Source of the DNA: Rhodobacteraceae bacterium KLH11
GTDB lineage: Bacteria; Pseudomonadota; Alphaproteobacteria; Rhodobacterales; Rhodobacteraceae
Direction: 5' to 3'
Assembly (NCBI GenBank): GCA_000158135.1
Contig: DS999531.1
Location: 3,036,038 to 3,100,037 of the forward strand
Length of the DNA: 64,000 nt
Shown here: piece after piece, positions 28,829-36,682 of the stretch
How positions within the stretch are numbered: position 1 is the stretch's first letter
How the letters are laid out: every line of letters starts with the position of its first letter
Translations under genes and position numbers: made by a program
Notes under the pieces: model-generated
What the model was told of the DNA's origin: nothing
The model's database searches: none
Seen by the model: the letters and a program-made list of their open reading frames with translations, nothing else

Positions 28829-30241
28829 ATGCTGAACCGCCTGAGCCTGCGCCTGAGGATTTTCCTGTTCTTCCTGCTGCTTGCTGTGGGTGGGCTTGTC
28901 ATCAGTTCGCTTGCCCTGTGGGTCAGCTATCAGCGGATGAATGATCCCGCTCTGATCGGGGCCTATATCTTTGCCGGGATTCTGATCGCTTTCGGGCTTG
29001 TGGCGTTGATCGTGGGCGTCTGGCTGCTGTTTGATGACCATGTCGCCAAGCCGATCGAACGGCTTTCGGCCCAATTGCGCGCAAGGGCGCATGCCGGGGT
29101 CAGCACCGATCTTGACCTGCAGGCCGCGCGCTATCTGGGTGATCTGGCCCCCGCCGCTGCAGGGTTGGCTGAACAACTGACAGAAACCGCCATGACCACC
29201 GCCGAAGCGGTCGCCGCAGAGACCGCCCATCTGGCTACCGAGAAGCAACGGCTAACTGCACTGCTGACCGAAATCCCCATCGCCATGCTGCTGGCTGGGC
29301 CAAAACATCAGATCGTTTTGTATGACGCGCAGGCCGCCGGGGTTCTGGCCCAGATCGCGCCGCCGCGGTTGAACGCCTCTTTGTTTGACTATCTCGAAAG
29401 CACGGGCCTGACCGACGCTTACAGAGAGATGAGCAAGACCGGTCTGGATGTCGATTGTACCCTGACCAGTGTTGACGGGCGGCAGTCTTACTCGGCCCGG
29501 ATGAAACCGCTGGGCGATGCGCCGGGGTATATGCTGGTCTTCGAAGACAGCGTGGCCCGCATCCCGCCCGAAGGCGCGCGGCCGCTGGTCTATGATTTCG
29601 ATCTGCTCGACACACCCGGCGATGACGTATTCGAGGATCGCCCCCTGCGCGATCTGTGTTTCGTGGTCTTCGATACGGAAACAACGGGGCTTCTGCCGCA
29701 CAAGGATGAAATCGTCCAGATCGGCGCGGTGCGTGTGATCAAGGGCAGGATTGTTGAGGGCGAGCAGCTGGATATGCTGGTTGACCCCGGTATCCCGATC
29801 CCAGCCGCCTCGACCAGAGTCCACAAGATCAACGATGCCATGGTTCTGGGCGCGCCCGATATTGCCAAAGCCGGGCTTATCTTTCATCAATTCTCCCGTG
29901 ACGCCGTTATTGTTGCCCATAACGCACCATTTGACATGGCCTTTCTGCACCGCCACGCCAAGCGGATGGGGGTGGAATGGACCCATCCTGTTCTGGACAC
30001 GGTCCTGTTGTCGGCAGTTCTGTTCGGAGCCAGCGAAACCCACACACTGGATGCGGTTTGTGCCCGGCTGGGTGTCACCATCCCCGCAACCCTGCGCCAC
30101 ACGGCTTTGGGCGATGCAGTGGCCACTGCCGAGGTTCTGGTTCGCATGCTGCCCATGTTAACCGCCCGTGGGATGGCAACCTTTGGCGACGTTATCGCGG
30201 AAACCCGCAAACACGGGCGGCTGCTGGAAGATCTGAACTGA
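28829..30241 (+). CDS. membrane-anchored DnaQ-like 3-5 exonuclease with HAMP/PAS-like sensor part
   Basis: A 470-residue protein in an unusual order. Two membrane helices (about 9-32 and 43-67) are followed by a HAMP-like linker (DDHVAKPIERLSAQLR), a coiled coil, a PAS-like segment (about 140-240) and a C-terminal DEDDh exonuclease. Catalytic residues are present: Asp282 and Glu284 in FDTETTGL, Asp369 in HNAPFDMAF, His424 and Asp429 in HTALGDA. It therefore looks active. It is co-transcribed with the DUF294 protein. The substrate may be RNA or a nucleotide rather than chromosomal DNA. Confidence 0.88.
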   Translation: MLNRLSLRLRIFLFFLLLAVGGLVISSLALWVSYQRMNDPALIGAYIFAGILIAFGLVALIVGVWLLFDDHVAKPIERLSAQLRARAHAGVSTDLDLQAARYLGDLAPAAAGLAEQLTETAMTTAEAVAAETAHLATEKQRLTALLTEIPIAMLLAGPKHQIVLYDAQAAGVLAQIAPPRLNASLFDYLESTGLTDAYREMSKTGLDVDCTLTSVDGRQSYSARMKPLGDAPGYMLVFEDSVARIPPEGARPLVYDFDLLDTPGDDVFEDRPLRDLCFVVFDTETTGLLPHKDEIVQIGAVRVIKGRIVEGEQLDMLVDPGIPIPAASTRVHKINDAMVLGAPDIAKAGLIFHQFSRDAVIVAHNAPFDMAFLHRHAKRMGVEWTHPVLDTVLLSAVLFGASETHTLDAVCARLGVTIPATLRHTALGDAVATAEVLVRMLPMLTARGMATFGDVIAETRKHGRLLEDLN

Positions 30242-30328
30242 TCAGACGATACTGAATACGCCAAAGCTTTTCGTGGACAATCCCCGCGCCGCATGGCACC
30301 TGAGACAGGCCCATTGAACGAGCGTGTG

Positions 30329-30829
30329 ATGACCGAAAAGACCTTTATTCCGGGCCCCGAGCAACGCCTTGCCTTTCGCGAGGCTCTGGGCTGTTTCGGA
30401 ACCGGCGTCACCGTGGTGACAACCAACACGCCCGAAGGTCCGGCTGCAATTACCGTCAATTCCTTTGCATCGGTGTCGCTGGACCCGCCGCTGGTGCTGT
30501 GGTGTCTGGACAAGCATTCGAACCGGTATGATGCCTTTCACGCCTGTGAACACTATGCCATCCACGTGATGGCACAGGAACAGCACGATCAGGCCCTGCA
30601 TTTTGCCCGCAACGGGTTCGACTTTTCCCATGCCGACTGGCACTCTGACCCGGATGGGCGGCCCCGGCTGGCCGAATGCCTTGCCCGGTTCGATTGCCGC
30701 CTGTCAGCGCGGCACGAGGCCGGCGATCACCTGATCCTTGTCGGCCATGTCGAAGCCGTCATGCATCGCCCCGGTCAGGGGCTGATCTTCAAGCGCGGGC
30801 AGTTTGGCGGATTTGCCGATCTGATCTAA
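30329..30829 (+). CDS. flavin reductase family protein
   Basis: A 166-residue FMN-binding split-barrel protein (HpaC/ActVB-like). It has the family features FGTGVTVVTT, TVNSFASVSLDPPLVLWCL and a C-terminal FKRGQFGGF. Such proteins supply reduced flavin to monooxygenases or act as flavin-dependent reductases; no partner monooxygenase is adjacent. I chose ATG 30329 (MTEKTFIPG); an in-frame ATG at 30293 is possible. Its 3-prime end overlaps the convergent DUF6505 gene by 4 bases. Confidence 0.85.
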   Translation: MTEKTFIPGPEQRLAFREALGCFGTGVTVVTTNTPEGPAAITVNSFASVSLDPPLVLWCLDKHSNRYDAFHACEHYAIHVMAQEQHDQALHFARNGFDFSHADWHSDPDGRPRLAECLARFDCRLSARHEAGDHLILVGHVEAVMHRPGQGLIFKRGQFGGFADLI

Positions 30830-31305
30830 TCGTCCAGCGAGCCATGGACGGCCAGCGCTTCCAGCTGGGTCTCTTGCGGGGTGATGACACGGAAAGCCTC
30901 ATGCACCCCCGCCCCGGTCAACTCCCGGGCAACGGTCAGCAGGGTGTTGGGGGCATGGTCCTCGCACATATCCGACATATGTGTGATCTCGGTCCGGGCC
31001 ACCTCCAGCGCCGCCTCAACCGAGGGCGCGCCATACAGACGCACGAAATGCTCGGCCAGATTCTGTGCGATCTGCTCCATCTCGGCCGGTTCGACCTGAG
31101 TGACCGCCACAAAGGTCACCCGGCCAAAGGTCTCAAGCCCCAGCCAACCGTTGGCAAAGGCCTGACGGGCCTTGCCCTCCAGATCGCCCTCGCCCCAGTT
31201 CGAGAACTCGAACCCGCCCGAAATGCACCACTCTCCTGTGCGGGCGGGAGAGTGAAATACGTTCATATCGCTTTCGTCGAAATGGATAGCACGGGCCAGT
31301 TTCAT
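30826..31305 (-). CDS. DUF6505 family protein
   Basis: A 159-residue soluble protein beginning MKLARAIHFDESDMNVFHSPA, rich in acidic residues. I recognise it as the DUF6505 family, which in this bacterial group sits with FDH accessory genes. It overlaps the ligase-like gene by 4 bases, so they are translationally coupled. It has a Cys within HMSDMCEDHAPN but no clear metal motif. Function unknown. Confidence 0.72.
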   Translation of the reverse strand: MKLARAIHFDESDMNVFHSPARTGEWCISGGFEFSNWGEGDLEGKARQAFANGWLGLETFGRVTFVAVTQVEPAEMEQIAQNLAEHFVRLYGAPSVEAALEVARTEITHMSDMCEDHAPNTLLTVARELTGAGVHEAFRVITPQETQLEALAVHGSLDD

Positions 31306-32000
31306 TCTGCGGTCTCCAACAAATCAGTCAGCGGGCGCAGATGCGTGTCGGCACCATCACGGATCAGCATGCCGAACCGCTCATCTGTCCCAAGGAATAC
31401 GCCGGTTTCGCCAAACGGCTCACCGACCCCACGCAACAGCCCCATCCATTCTGCATGAAGCGGCGCGTTGCCGTCCTCTTGCCAGCGATTGAGCCAGGTC
31501 AGCATGTGGCGCGACCAGCTTTCCACCAGTGTCACCGCCGAAACATCCGCGCAGCCTTCGTCATAAAGCGCAGTCACATCCGGGGTCTCGCCCGGTGCCT
31601 CACCCGTTTGCAACAGCGCCAGTTCCCATCCGATGATCAACCAGTCCGGCACCTCGGACACATCGGTTGATGAAGCTGCTGTGCGAAACATCCCGCATCG
31701 GGCCCCGTTCACGCAGATCAGGCCGTCCCATCCAAGATGCACGGCAACTTCGGGGGGGGCCAGAGCCCCCAGCGCGTTCTGGAACCCAACCGCGCAGAGC
31801 GGCAGCATGGCCATCGCATCCTGCAGGGGCACCTCGGGCGCAAATACAATCGCAACCCGCAGATGATCGGCCTGAATGTTATAGACCACCGTCCCCGCAT
31901 CGCAGCCCAGCGCCGCCATGGCCTGTGCCCGGTCAAACGGGGCCTCGCCCCCCTGAACCGGGTGGCCTGTCAGCAGCGGGGGGAAAACCGGCTCGGTCAT
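31302..32000 (-). CDS. biotin/lipoate protein ligase-like protein with DUF4444 tail
   Basis: A 232-residue protein with a shortened biotin/lipoate A/B ligase fold (about 20-165) and a C-terminal DUF4444-type barrel (about 170-230). The segment equivalent to the ligase catalytic loop reads WDGLICVNGARCGM, so the conserved Lys of KWPND...K-x-x-G is absent. It also lacks the Gly-rich GRGR loop. Catalysis by the classical mechanism is doubtful. It is coupled to DUF6505 downstream and to the Mrp gene upstream (4-base overlaps), suggesting a shared role in FDH biogenesis. Confidence 0.78.
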   Translation of the reverse strand: MTEPVFPPLLTGHPVQGGEAPFDRAQAMAALGCDAGTVVYNIQADHLRVAIVFAPEVPLQDAMAMLPLCAVGFQNALGALAPPEVAVHLGWDGLICVNGARCGMFRTAASSTDVSEVPDWLIIGWELALLQTGEAPGETPDVTALYDEGCADVSAVTLVESWSRHMLTWLNRWQEDGNAPLHAEWMGLLRGVGEPFGETGVFLGTDERFGMLIRDGADTHLRPLTDLLETAE

Positions 32001-33058
32001 GCGTTGCCCTTGGCGATCAGATCGCGCGCAACTTTGCGGAAGGCCTCGGCCTGCGGGCTGTCGGGTTTGCTGACCACGATCGGGGCACCACCATCTGCCG
32101 CAAGCCGGATATCCAGATGCAGCGGGATTTCACCCAGAAGCGGAACGCCCAGCGCCTCGGCCTCGGAGGCAACGCCGCCATGCCCAAAGATATGTTCCTC
32201 GTGGCCGCAGTTTGAGCAGATATGGGTCGACATATTCTCGATCATACCCAGTATGGGCGTCTTGAGCTGATTGAACATATCGATCCCCTTACGGGCATCA
32301 ATCAGCGCCACATCCTGCGGGGTCGAGACCACGATGGCCCCGTCGACCTGAAATTTCTGGCTCAGCGTCAGTTGCACATCACCGGTTCCCGGCGGCAGGT
32401 CAACGATCAGCACGTCCAGAGCGCCCCACTGAACCTGGCTCATCATCTGTTGCAGCGCGCCCATCAACATCGGCCCGCGCCAGACAACCGCCTGCCCTTC
32501 GTTGGTCATAAGACCCATCGACATCATGGTAACGCCGTGATTGCGCAATGGCAGGATCGTTTTGCCATCCGGGCTGGCCGGACGTCCTGAAACGCCCAGC
32601 ATCCGGGGCTGCGACGGGCCATAGACATCCGCATCCAACAGGCCAACGCGCCGCCCCTCGGCGGCCAGCGCACAGGCAAGATTGGCCGACACGGTAGATT
32701 TACCCACCCCGCCCTTGCCTGAGGCGACCGCGATGATCCGATCGACCCCCGGCACAGCCTGCGGCCCGGTTTGCGATGGCTTGGGCTTGGGCTTCAGATC
32801 CGGCGGTGCCTTGTCAGAATGCGCCGTCAGCATGGCCGAAACCTTGCTTACCCCCTCTACCGACTGCGCTGCTTTCTCAGCCGTCGCGCGCACGGGCTCC
32901 ATCTGTTCGGCATGTTTGGGATCGATCTCAAGCACGAAACGCACGGTATCATCCTCGACATTCAGTGCCCGCACGAGGCCTGCGCTGACGATATCCTGCC
33001 CCGATACCGGGTCGGTGATCTGCTTGAGGTTCTCAAGAATCGCGTCACGGATACTCAT
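31997..33058 (-). CDS. apbC: Mrp/ApbC-type Fe-S cluster carrier ATPase
   Basis: A 353-residue NBP35/Mrp P-loop ATPase. It has an N-terminal MIP18/DUF59 domain (1-80), a linker rich in Pro/Lys, the deviant Walker A ASGKGGVGKST (112-122), VDLPPGTGDVQLT and the cluster-binding pair Cys281/Cys284 (CSNC). It transfers [4Fe-4S] clusters to target proteins. In this neighbourhood the multi-cluster FDH subunits and the polyferredoxin are natural clients. Confidence 0.93.
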   Translation of the reverse strand: MSIRDAILENLKQITDPVSGQDIVSAGLVRALNVEDDTVRFVLEIDPKHAEQMEPVRATAEKAAQSVEGVSKVSAMLTAHSDKAPPDLKPKPKPSQTGPQAVPGVDRIIAVASGKGGVGKSTVSANLACALAAEGRRVGLLDADVYGPSQPRMLGVSGRPASPDGKTILPLRNHGVTMMSMGLMTNEGQAVVWRGPMLMGALQQMMSQVQWGALDVLIVDLPPGTGDVQLTLSQKFQVDGAIVVSTPQDVALIDARKGIDMFNQLKTPILGMIENMSTHICSNCGHEEHIFGHGGVASEAEALGVPLLGEIPLHLDIRLAADGGAPIVVSKPDSPQAEAFRKVARDLIAKGNA

Positions 33059-33126
33059 GCCATCCCTCCCATGAACTGCCCCGCAATCAGGGCCTTGCGT
33101 ATCGACAAACTGTGGTCGCCGCTCAT
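33055..33126 (-). CDS. possible 23-residue leader ORF coupled to the Mrp gene
   Basis: ATG at 33126 with GGAG about 10 bases upstream encodes MSGDHSLSIRKALIAGQFMG plus three residues. Its TGA overlaps the Mrp start as ATGA, the arrangement of translational coupling. No homologue is known to me, so it may be a chance ORF. Confidence 0.3.
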   Translation of the reverse strand: MSGDHSLSIRKALIAGQFMGGMA

Positions 33127-33190
33127 TGCATGTGTCTCCGTCTCGTTTTGTTCATTTGACGCATTTGGTTGATCCCCGTTAGGTTTGGCC

Positions 33191-33919
33191 ATGCGCTTTG
33201 TCCTGTTGTGCCTGAGCCTGACGCTCACCGCCACCCCCTCTTGGTCCCAAGAGACGCTTGGTCTTTCTGCTCCGGAGGAGGTCGCAAGCTCGGGTCTCTT
33301 GCAACATATTCTTCCGCGCTTCTCTCTCAAGACCGGGATACGCGTTATTGCTGAGGAAAACGGTGTCATGTCACTGACCTCTGCCCCGCCCGGCGATCCG
33401 GTCTTTGCCCGCGATGGCACAATCTACCATCTGCGCATCACAGATGCCCCGAAACAGGAACGGTTCCGCGACTGGCTGCTTTCGGATATCGGCAAACGGA
33501 CGGTCGAAAGCTTTGCGCCGCCGCAAGGTGCCCCGTTCAGTGCCAGTTTCGAGACCGCAGCTGTCGACGACGTGCAAGAGGTCGAAGGCGATGCCGCGCT
33601 GGGTCAGGATCTGTCGCTGAGCCTGTGTGGCCGCTGCCATGTTGTCGGCCCGCAGAATCGCATGAACGGGCTTGGATCCACCCCCTCTTTTGCGGTGCTG
33701 CGCGCCATGCCCGACTGGTCCGAGCGGTTTCAGGCCTTTTTCGCCCTGAACCCGCACCCTGCCTTTACCCAGATCGACGGCGTGACCGAGCCGTTCTCGC
33801 CCGAACGCCCCTCGCCCATACACCCGGTCAGGATGAGCCTTGAAGACCTCGAAGCCATTCTGGCTTTCGTCGCTGCCATCAACGCCGCCGATCTTGGCGC
33901 ACCTTTGCAATTTCAGTGA
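33191..33919 (+). CDS. periplasmic cytochrome c with a miniature TupA-like N-terminal domain
   Basis: A 242-residue exported protein with signal peptide 1-20 (ending PSWSQ). Residues 35-53, SGLLQHILPRFSLKTGIRV, match the first helix-strand of the TupA encoded at 45359-46174 (SGLLDYILPGFEAETGIDV). Residues 91-109 (RFRDWLLSDIGKRTVESF) match its last helix (RFIDWLTGPDGQAAIESY). Everything between, including the TTST oxyanion loop, is missing. The C-terminal half has one haem site CGRCH (146-150). It converges with the polyferredoxin gene, overlapping 7 bases. Role unknown; possibly an electron acceptor or maturation factor for FDH. Confidence 0.85.
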   Translation: MRFVLLCLSLTLTATPSWSQETLGLSAPEEVASSGLLQHILPRFSLKTGIRVIAEENGVMSLTSAPPGDPVFARDGTIYHLRITDAPKQERFRDWLLSDIGKRTVESFAPPQGAPFSASFETAAVDDVQEVEGDAALGQDLSLSLCGRCHVVGPQNRMNGLGSTPSFAVLRAMPDWSERFQAFFALNPHPAFTQIDGVTEPFSPERPSPIHPVRMSLEDLEAILAFVAAINAADLGAPLQFQ

Positions 33920-35868
33920 TCCTTGCGCTTCGAGAAGTAATCATCCGTCGTAACAACGCGCGGCCGCGGGGCCGACTGGAACGGATTGTCAGCACTGTGA
34001 AACTGGGCGTTCACCCGGCAATTGTCACACATCTGGATCATCCGCGCCTGTTCCGAGGTGGCAAACATCGGATGGGTTCCCGAAAGCTTTTCCATGATCC
34101 GTTCAACCGTTGACTTGACGCCAAAAGCCGCACCGCATTCGACACATTCAAACGGCTCTTCCTCATTCAGCACCTGCTGTGACAGTGCCCTGTCGCTCAG
34201 GTCAAGTTGAGGCACAAGCTCAATCGCCTGCTCGGGGCAGATGGTCCGGCAGATGCCGCATTGCAGGCAGGCATCCTGCTGAAAATTCAGCTGCGGTTTG
34301 TCCGGGTTGTCGATCAACGCCCCTGAGGGGCACAGCGATACGCAGCTCAGGCACAAGGTGCACGACCCTGCGTCGACCGCCACGGCGCCATAGGGCGCAC
34401 CTTCGGGCAATGACAAAGGTGCCTCGGCGGCGGGGTTCAAAGCTTGCGCTGCCAGCCGCGCGATCTGACGCCGGTTGCCCAGTGGCAACACCGGGTCGGT
34501 CAGCGGCTGCGGAACCTGTTGTGCATAAAGCAGGTTCGACAGCGCATCCGGGTCGGCCTCATCAATCAGGCTCAATGCATCCGCACCAGCGATGGCCTGT
34601 GCCAGAACCAGTTCCCGGTGCAGCGCATCGCGCTCGGTCCTGGGGGCCAGAAGGATATCAACCCGGGCGAATCCATGGGCAAGCCCGGCCAGCATCTCGG
34701 CATGGCCAAAACCGGAAACCACAGTCAGTTCCAATGGAATCACATCTGCGGGCAGCCCCCGCCCAAACCGGGCTGCCAGACGAATCATCTCGGCCCCGTG
34801 GGCGTCATGGATCAGCAAACGCGGCGCGGTACCGCCCGCGCGACGATAGGTTCGGGCCAGAATATGCATCCTTGCCAGCAGCGCCGAAACCGGCGGATCC
34901 TCGTAAGTGATCGCGGTTGAGGGGCACAGGGCGGAGCATTCTCCACACCCGGCGCAGATCATCGGATCAATCGCCACATGATCGCCCGCCGGAGTGATCG
35001 CGCCGGTCGGACAGATATCCAGACAGTTGGAACATCCCGTCTGACCCGCCCGCGCATGGGCGCAAAGCGATTCGTCCAGACGCACATAGAGCGGCTTTTC
35101 GAAAGTCCCCACCAATTGCGCCGCATCGAAAGCAAGGCGTGCGACCGCCAGAGGATCGCGCGGATCAGCCCGCAGATACCCCTCGCGCTTTTCATGGGCC
35201 GTGACCAGCGGTGTGGTCCCGGTCAGATCAACCACGATATCGCAACGCGAGGTCGCGCCATCACGGGGGGTGCTCCATACAAAGCTCCCGCGCCCGCCGG
35301 GTTGCAGTTGCTGCACCTGATCCAGATGCCATGTAAAGCCCCCCAACGCCCCGGTCAGGTTGCGTACTTTGGCACGGATAACGTCAAACGCGCGGCTCAG
35401 GGGTTCGGCCTCGTCGGTGACAAGCACCGTGACGGCCAGCGCGCCCGACAGTTGCGTGGCCAGTTCAAAAGCCACCTCGCCGGGGCCGATGATACAGCAG
35501 GTCCCTTCGCTGATGACATCCACGCCGGGCGTAATGGGTTGGGGCAACAGGGCCTCGGCCGCCAGCGCAGCCATCTTGGCGCTCGCATCCGTCCCCTGCT
35601 CGGACCAACCGGCGCGATCGCGCAGGTCAACAAAGCCGGGTTGCTCCACGCCAAGATCTTCTGCCAGGTCCGAGAAAACCTGAGTCTCTTGCGCACAGGC
35701 GACAACCACCTGATCCTCACCCTTGAGCAGCTCGGCAACCGAAGCCAGCTCACGCGTACATAAAGCTGTATGTATTTTCGAGCATGCTGCATCGCAGGCC
35801 GAAGACATCCGATCAGCGTCCAACGATTGCGTCCCTTCGCAATCACACAATATAAGCTTGCTGGCCAT
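33913..35868 (-). CDS. FDH-linked polyferredoxin (multi-4Fe-4S cytoplasmic protein)
   Basis: A 651-residue protein with no signal peptide. It has a Cys-containing start (LILCDCEGTQ), a Rossmann-like middle (IIGPGEVAFELATQLSGALAV), and ferredoxin-type cysteine sets CSNCLDICP, CAGCGECSALCP, CTLCLSCVSLCP and CLQCGICRTICP. C-terminal CVEC and CDNC pairs may bind zinc or a further cluster. The start is ATG 35868 with GGGGGAGG upstream; the longer frame begins with TTG. It is divergent from the FDH operon, and similar proteins accompany FDH genes in related bacteria. It may carry electrons to or from cytoplasmic partners. Confidence 0.85.
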   Translation of the reverse strand: MASKLILCDCEGTQSLDADRMSSACDAACSKIHTALCTRELASVAELLKGEDQVVVACAQETQVFSDLAEDLGVEQPGFVDLRDRAGWSEQGTDASAKMAALAAEALLPQPITPGVDVISEGTCCIIGPGEVAFELATQLSGALAVTVLVTDEAEPLSRAFDVIRAKVRNLTGALGGFTWHLDQVQQLQPGGRGSFVWSTPRDGATSRCDIVVDLTGTTPLVTAHEKREGYLRADPRDPLAVARLAFDAAQLVGTFEKPLYVRLDESLCAHARAGQTGCSNCLDICPTGAITPAGDHVAIDPMICAGCGECSALCPSTAITYEDPPVSALLARMHILARTYRRAGGTAPRLLIHDAHGAEMIRLAARFGRGLPADVIPLELTVVSGFGHAEMLAGLAHGFARVDILLAPRTERDALHRELVLAQAIAGADALSLIDEADPDALSNLLYAQQVPQPLTDPVLPLGNRRQIARLAAQALNPAAEAPLSLPEGAPYGAVAVDAGSCTLCLSCVSLCPSGALIDNPDKPQLNFQQDACLQCGICRTICPEQAIELVPQLDLSDRALSQQVLNEEEPFECVECGAAFGVKSTVERIMEKLSGTHPMFATSEQARMIQMCDNCRVNAQFHSADNPFQSAPRPRVVTTDDYFSKRKDH

Positions 35869-35932
35869 ATCCTCCCCCGGACTGCTTGCTGCCAACGTGC
35901 ACCTTAGTCCTAATCCGGAAGGAGGCAATGCA

Positions 35933-36010
35933 ATGTCGCGCTTGAAACGCGAATTTATGCATTATTTTTCACTATTCGATAGTGACTGCCCTGATCAAAA
36001 CAGGTTATAG
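35933..36010 (+). CDS. possible 25-residue ORF ahead of the FDH operon
   Basis: ATG 35933 is preceded by the very strong ribosome site GGAAGGAGG at 35917-35925 and encodes MSRLKREFMHYFSLFDSDCP plus DQNRL before a TAG. It lies in the divergent region before DUF3305. It could be a leader peptide or regulatory small protein; I know no family for it. Confidence 0.4.
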   Translation: MSRLKREFMHYFSLFDSDCPDQNRL

Positions 36011-36127
36011 GCGAATAAACTACACGTGAACGCCTAAAAATCATCCATTGTGGACTTGGCACAGGTGCAATTTATGTACCATAGTACATCAGGTGAAGGT
36101 AGGGGATAGCCTTCCGGGGAGGAACCA
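36011..36127 (+). promoter_or_regulatory. FDH operon promoter region with an ATGTAC-CATA-GTACAT palindrome
   Basis: A perfect inverted repeat, ATGTAC (36074-36079) / GTACAT (36084-36089) around CATA, 39 bases before the GTG start of DUF3305. GGGGAGG (36116-36122) is the ribosome binding site. The palindrome is a good candidate operator. Confidence 0.5.
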
Positions 36128-36682
36128 GTGGCCAAGGCCGCAAGTCAGATTGAAATGCCGATTGGCGTCGTCGTGCGCAAGACACCCGGGGTAACACGCT
36201 GGGCACGCTGGAACTGGCGTGCTGTTGCCGTGCTGCCGGGCGCGGGCCCTGCTGACTGGCAGGAGCTGCGGCGCGAAGGCGATGCGGTGGAATACCACGC
36301 AGCCACCCTGCCCCTGACGCTGTGGCCGGACGAGACCGAGGCCTACATGGTCAATCTGGCCGATGGCGAACCATCGATTTATCTGGTCCTGCGTGATGAG
36401 CTCAAAGGCGATCAGCCGCTGAACGCTGTGCTGGTGACGGCCTCTCCGTTCGAGGGTCAGGATTACGCCGACACCGGCGAAGAGATTGTTGAGAAGATTC
36501 CGATGACCGAAGGGCTTGTGGCCTGGGTCCGTGATTTCACGCTTCAGCACCACAAGGATGAGGTTTTCGTCAAGCGCCGCCGCGACAAGAAACGTATCGA
36601 TCTGGTCGAGGATGGGCGCGGTGACGCACGCATCCGGCAGGAATCAGATGTTTACCGCGCGCCGCGGAGGATTCTGAATTGA
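36128..36682 (+). CDS. DUF3305 protein, FDH accessory
   Basis: A 184-residue cytoplasmic protein with a GTG start placed by the GGGGAGGAACCA site. It has the typical opening MPIGVVVRKTPGVTRWARWNW and a basic C-terminus (VKRRRDKKRIDLVEDGRGDARI). DUF3305 and DUF3306 occur together at the head of membrane-bound FDH operons and are assumed to assist FDH biogenesis; no mechanism is established. Its stop overlaps the next start (TTGA). Confidence 0.88.
   Translation: MAKAASQIEMPIGVVVRKTPGVTRWARWNWRAVAVLPGAGPADWQELRREGDAVEYHAATLPLTLWPDETEAYMVNLADGEPSIYLVLRDELKGDQPLNAVLVTASPFEGQDYADTGEEIVEKIPMTEGLVAWVRDFTLQHHKDEVFVKRRRDKKRIDLVEDGRGDARIRQESDVYRAPRRILN

Noticed and set aside
31302..32000. Calling the ligase-like protein a functional lipoate or biotin ligase
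   Set aside because: The catalytic lysine and glycine-rich loop are not visible, so only the fold is annotated.
36056..36072. TTGGCACAGGTGCAA as a sigma-54 promoter before the FDH operon
   Set aside because: The GG and GC elements are only 7 bases apart, while sigma-54 promoters need 10 bases between them.
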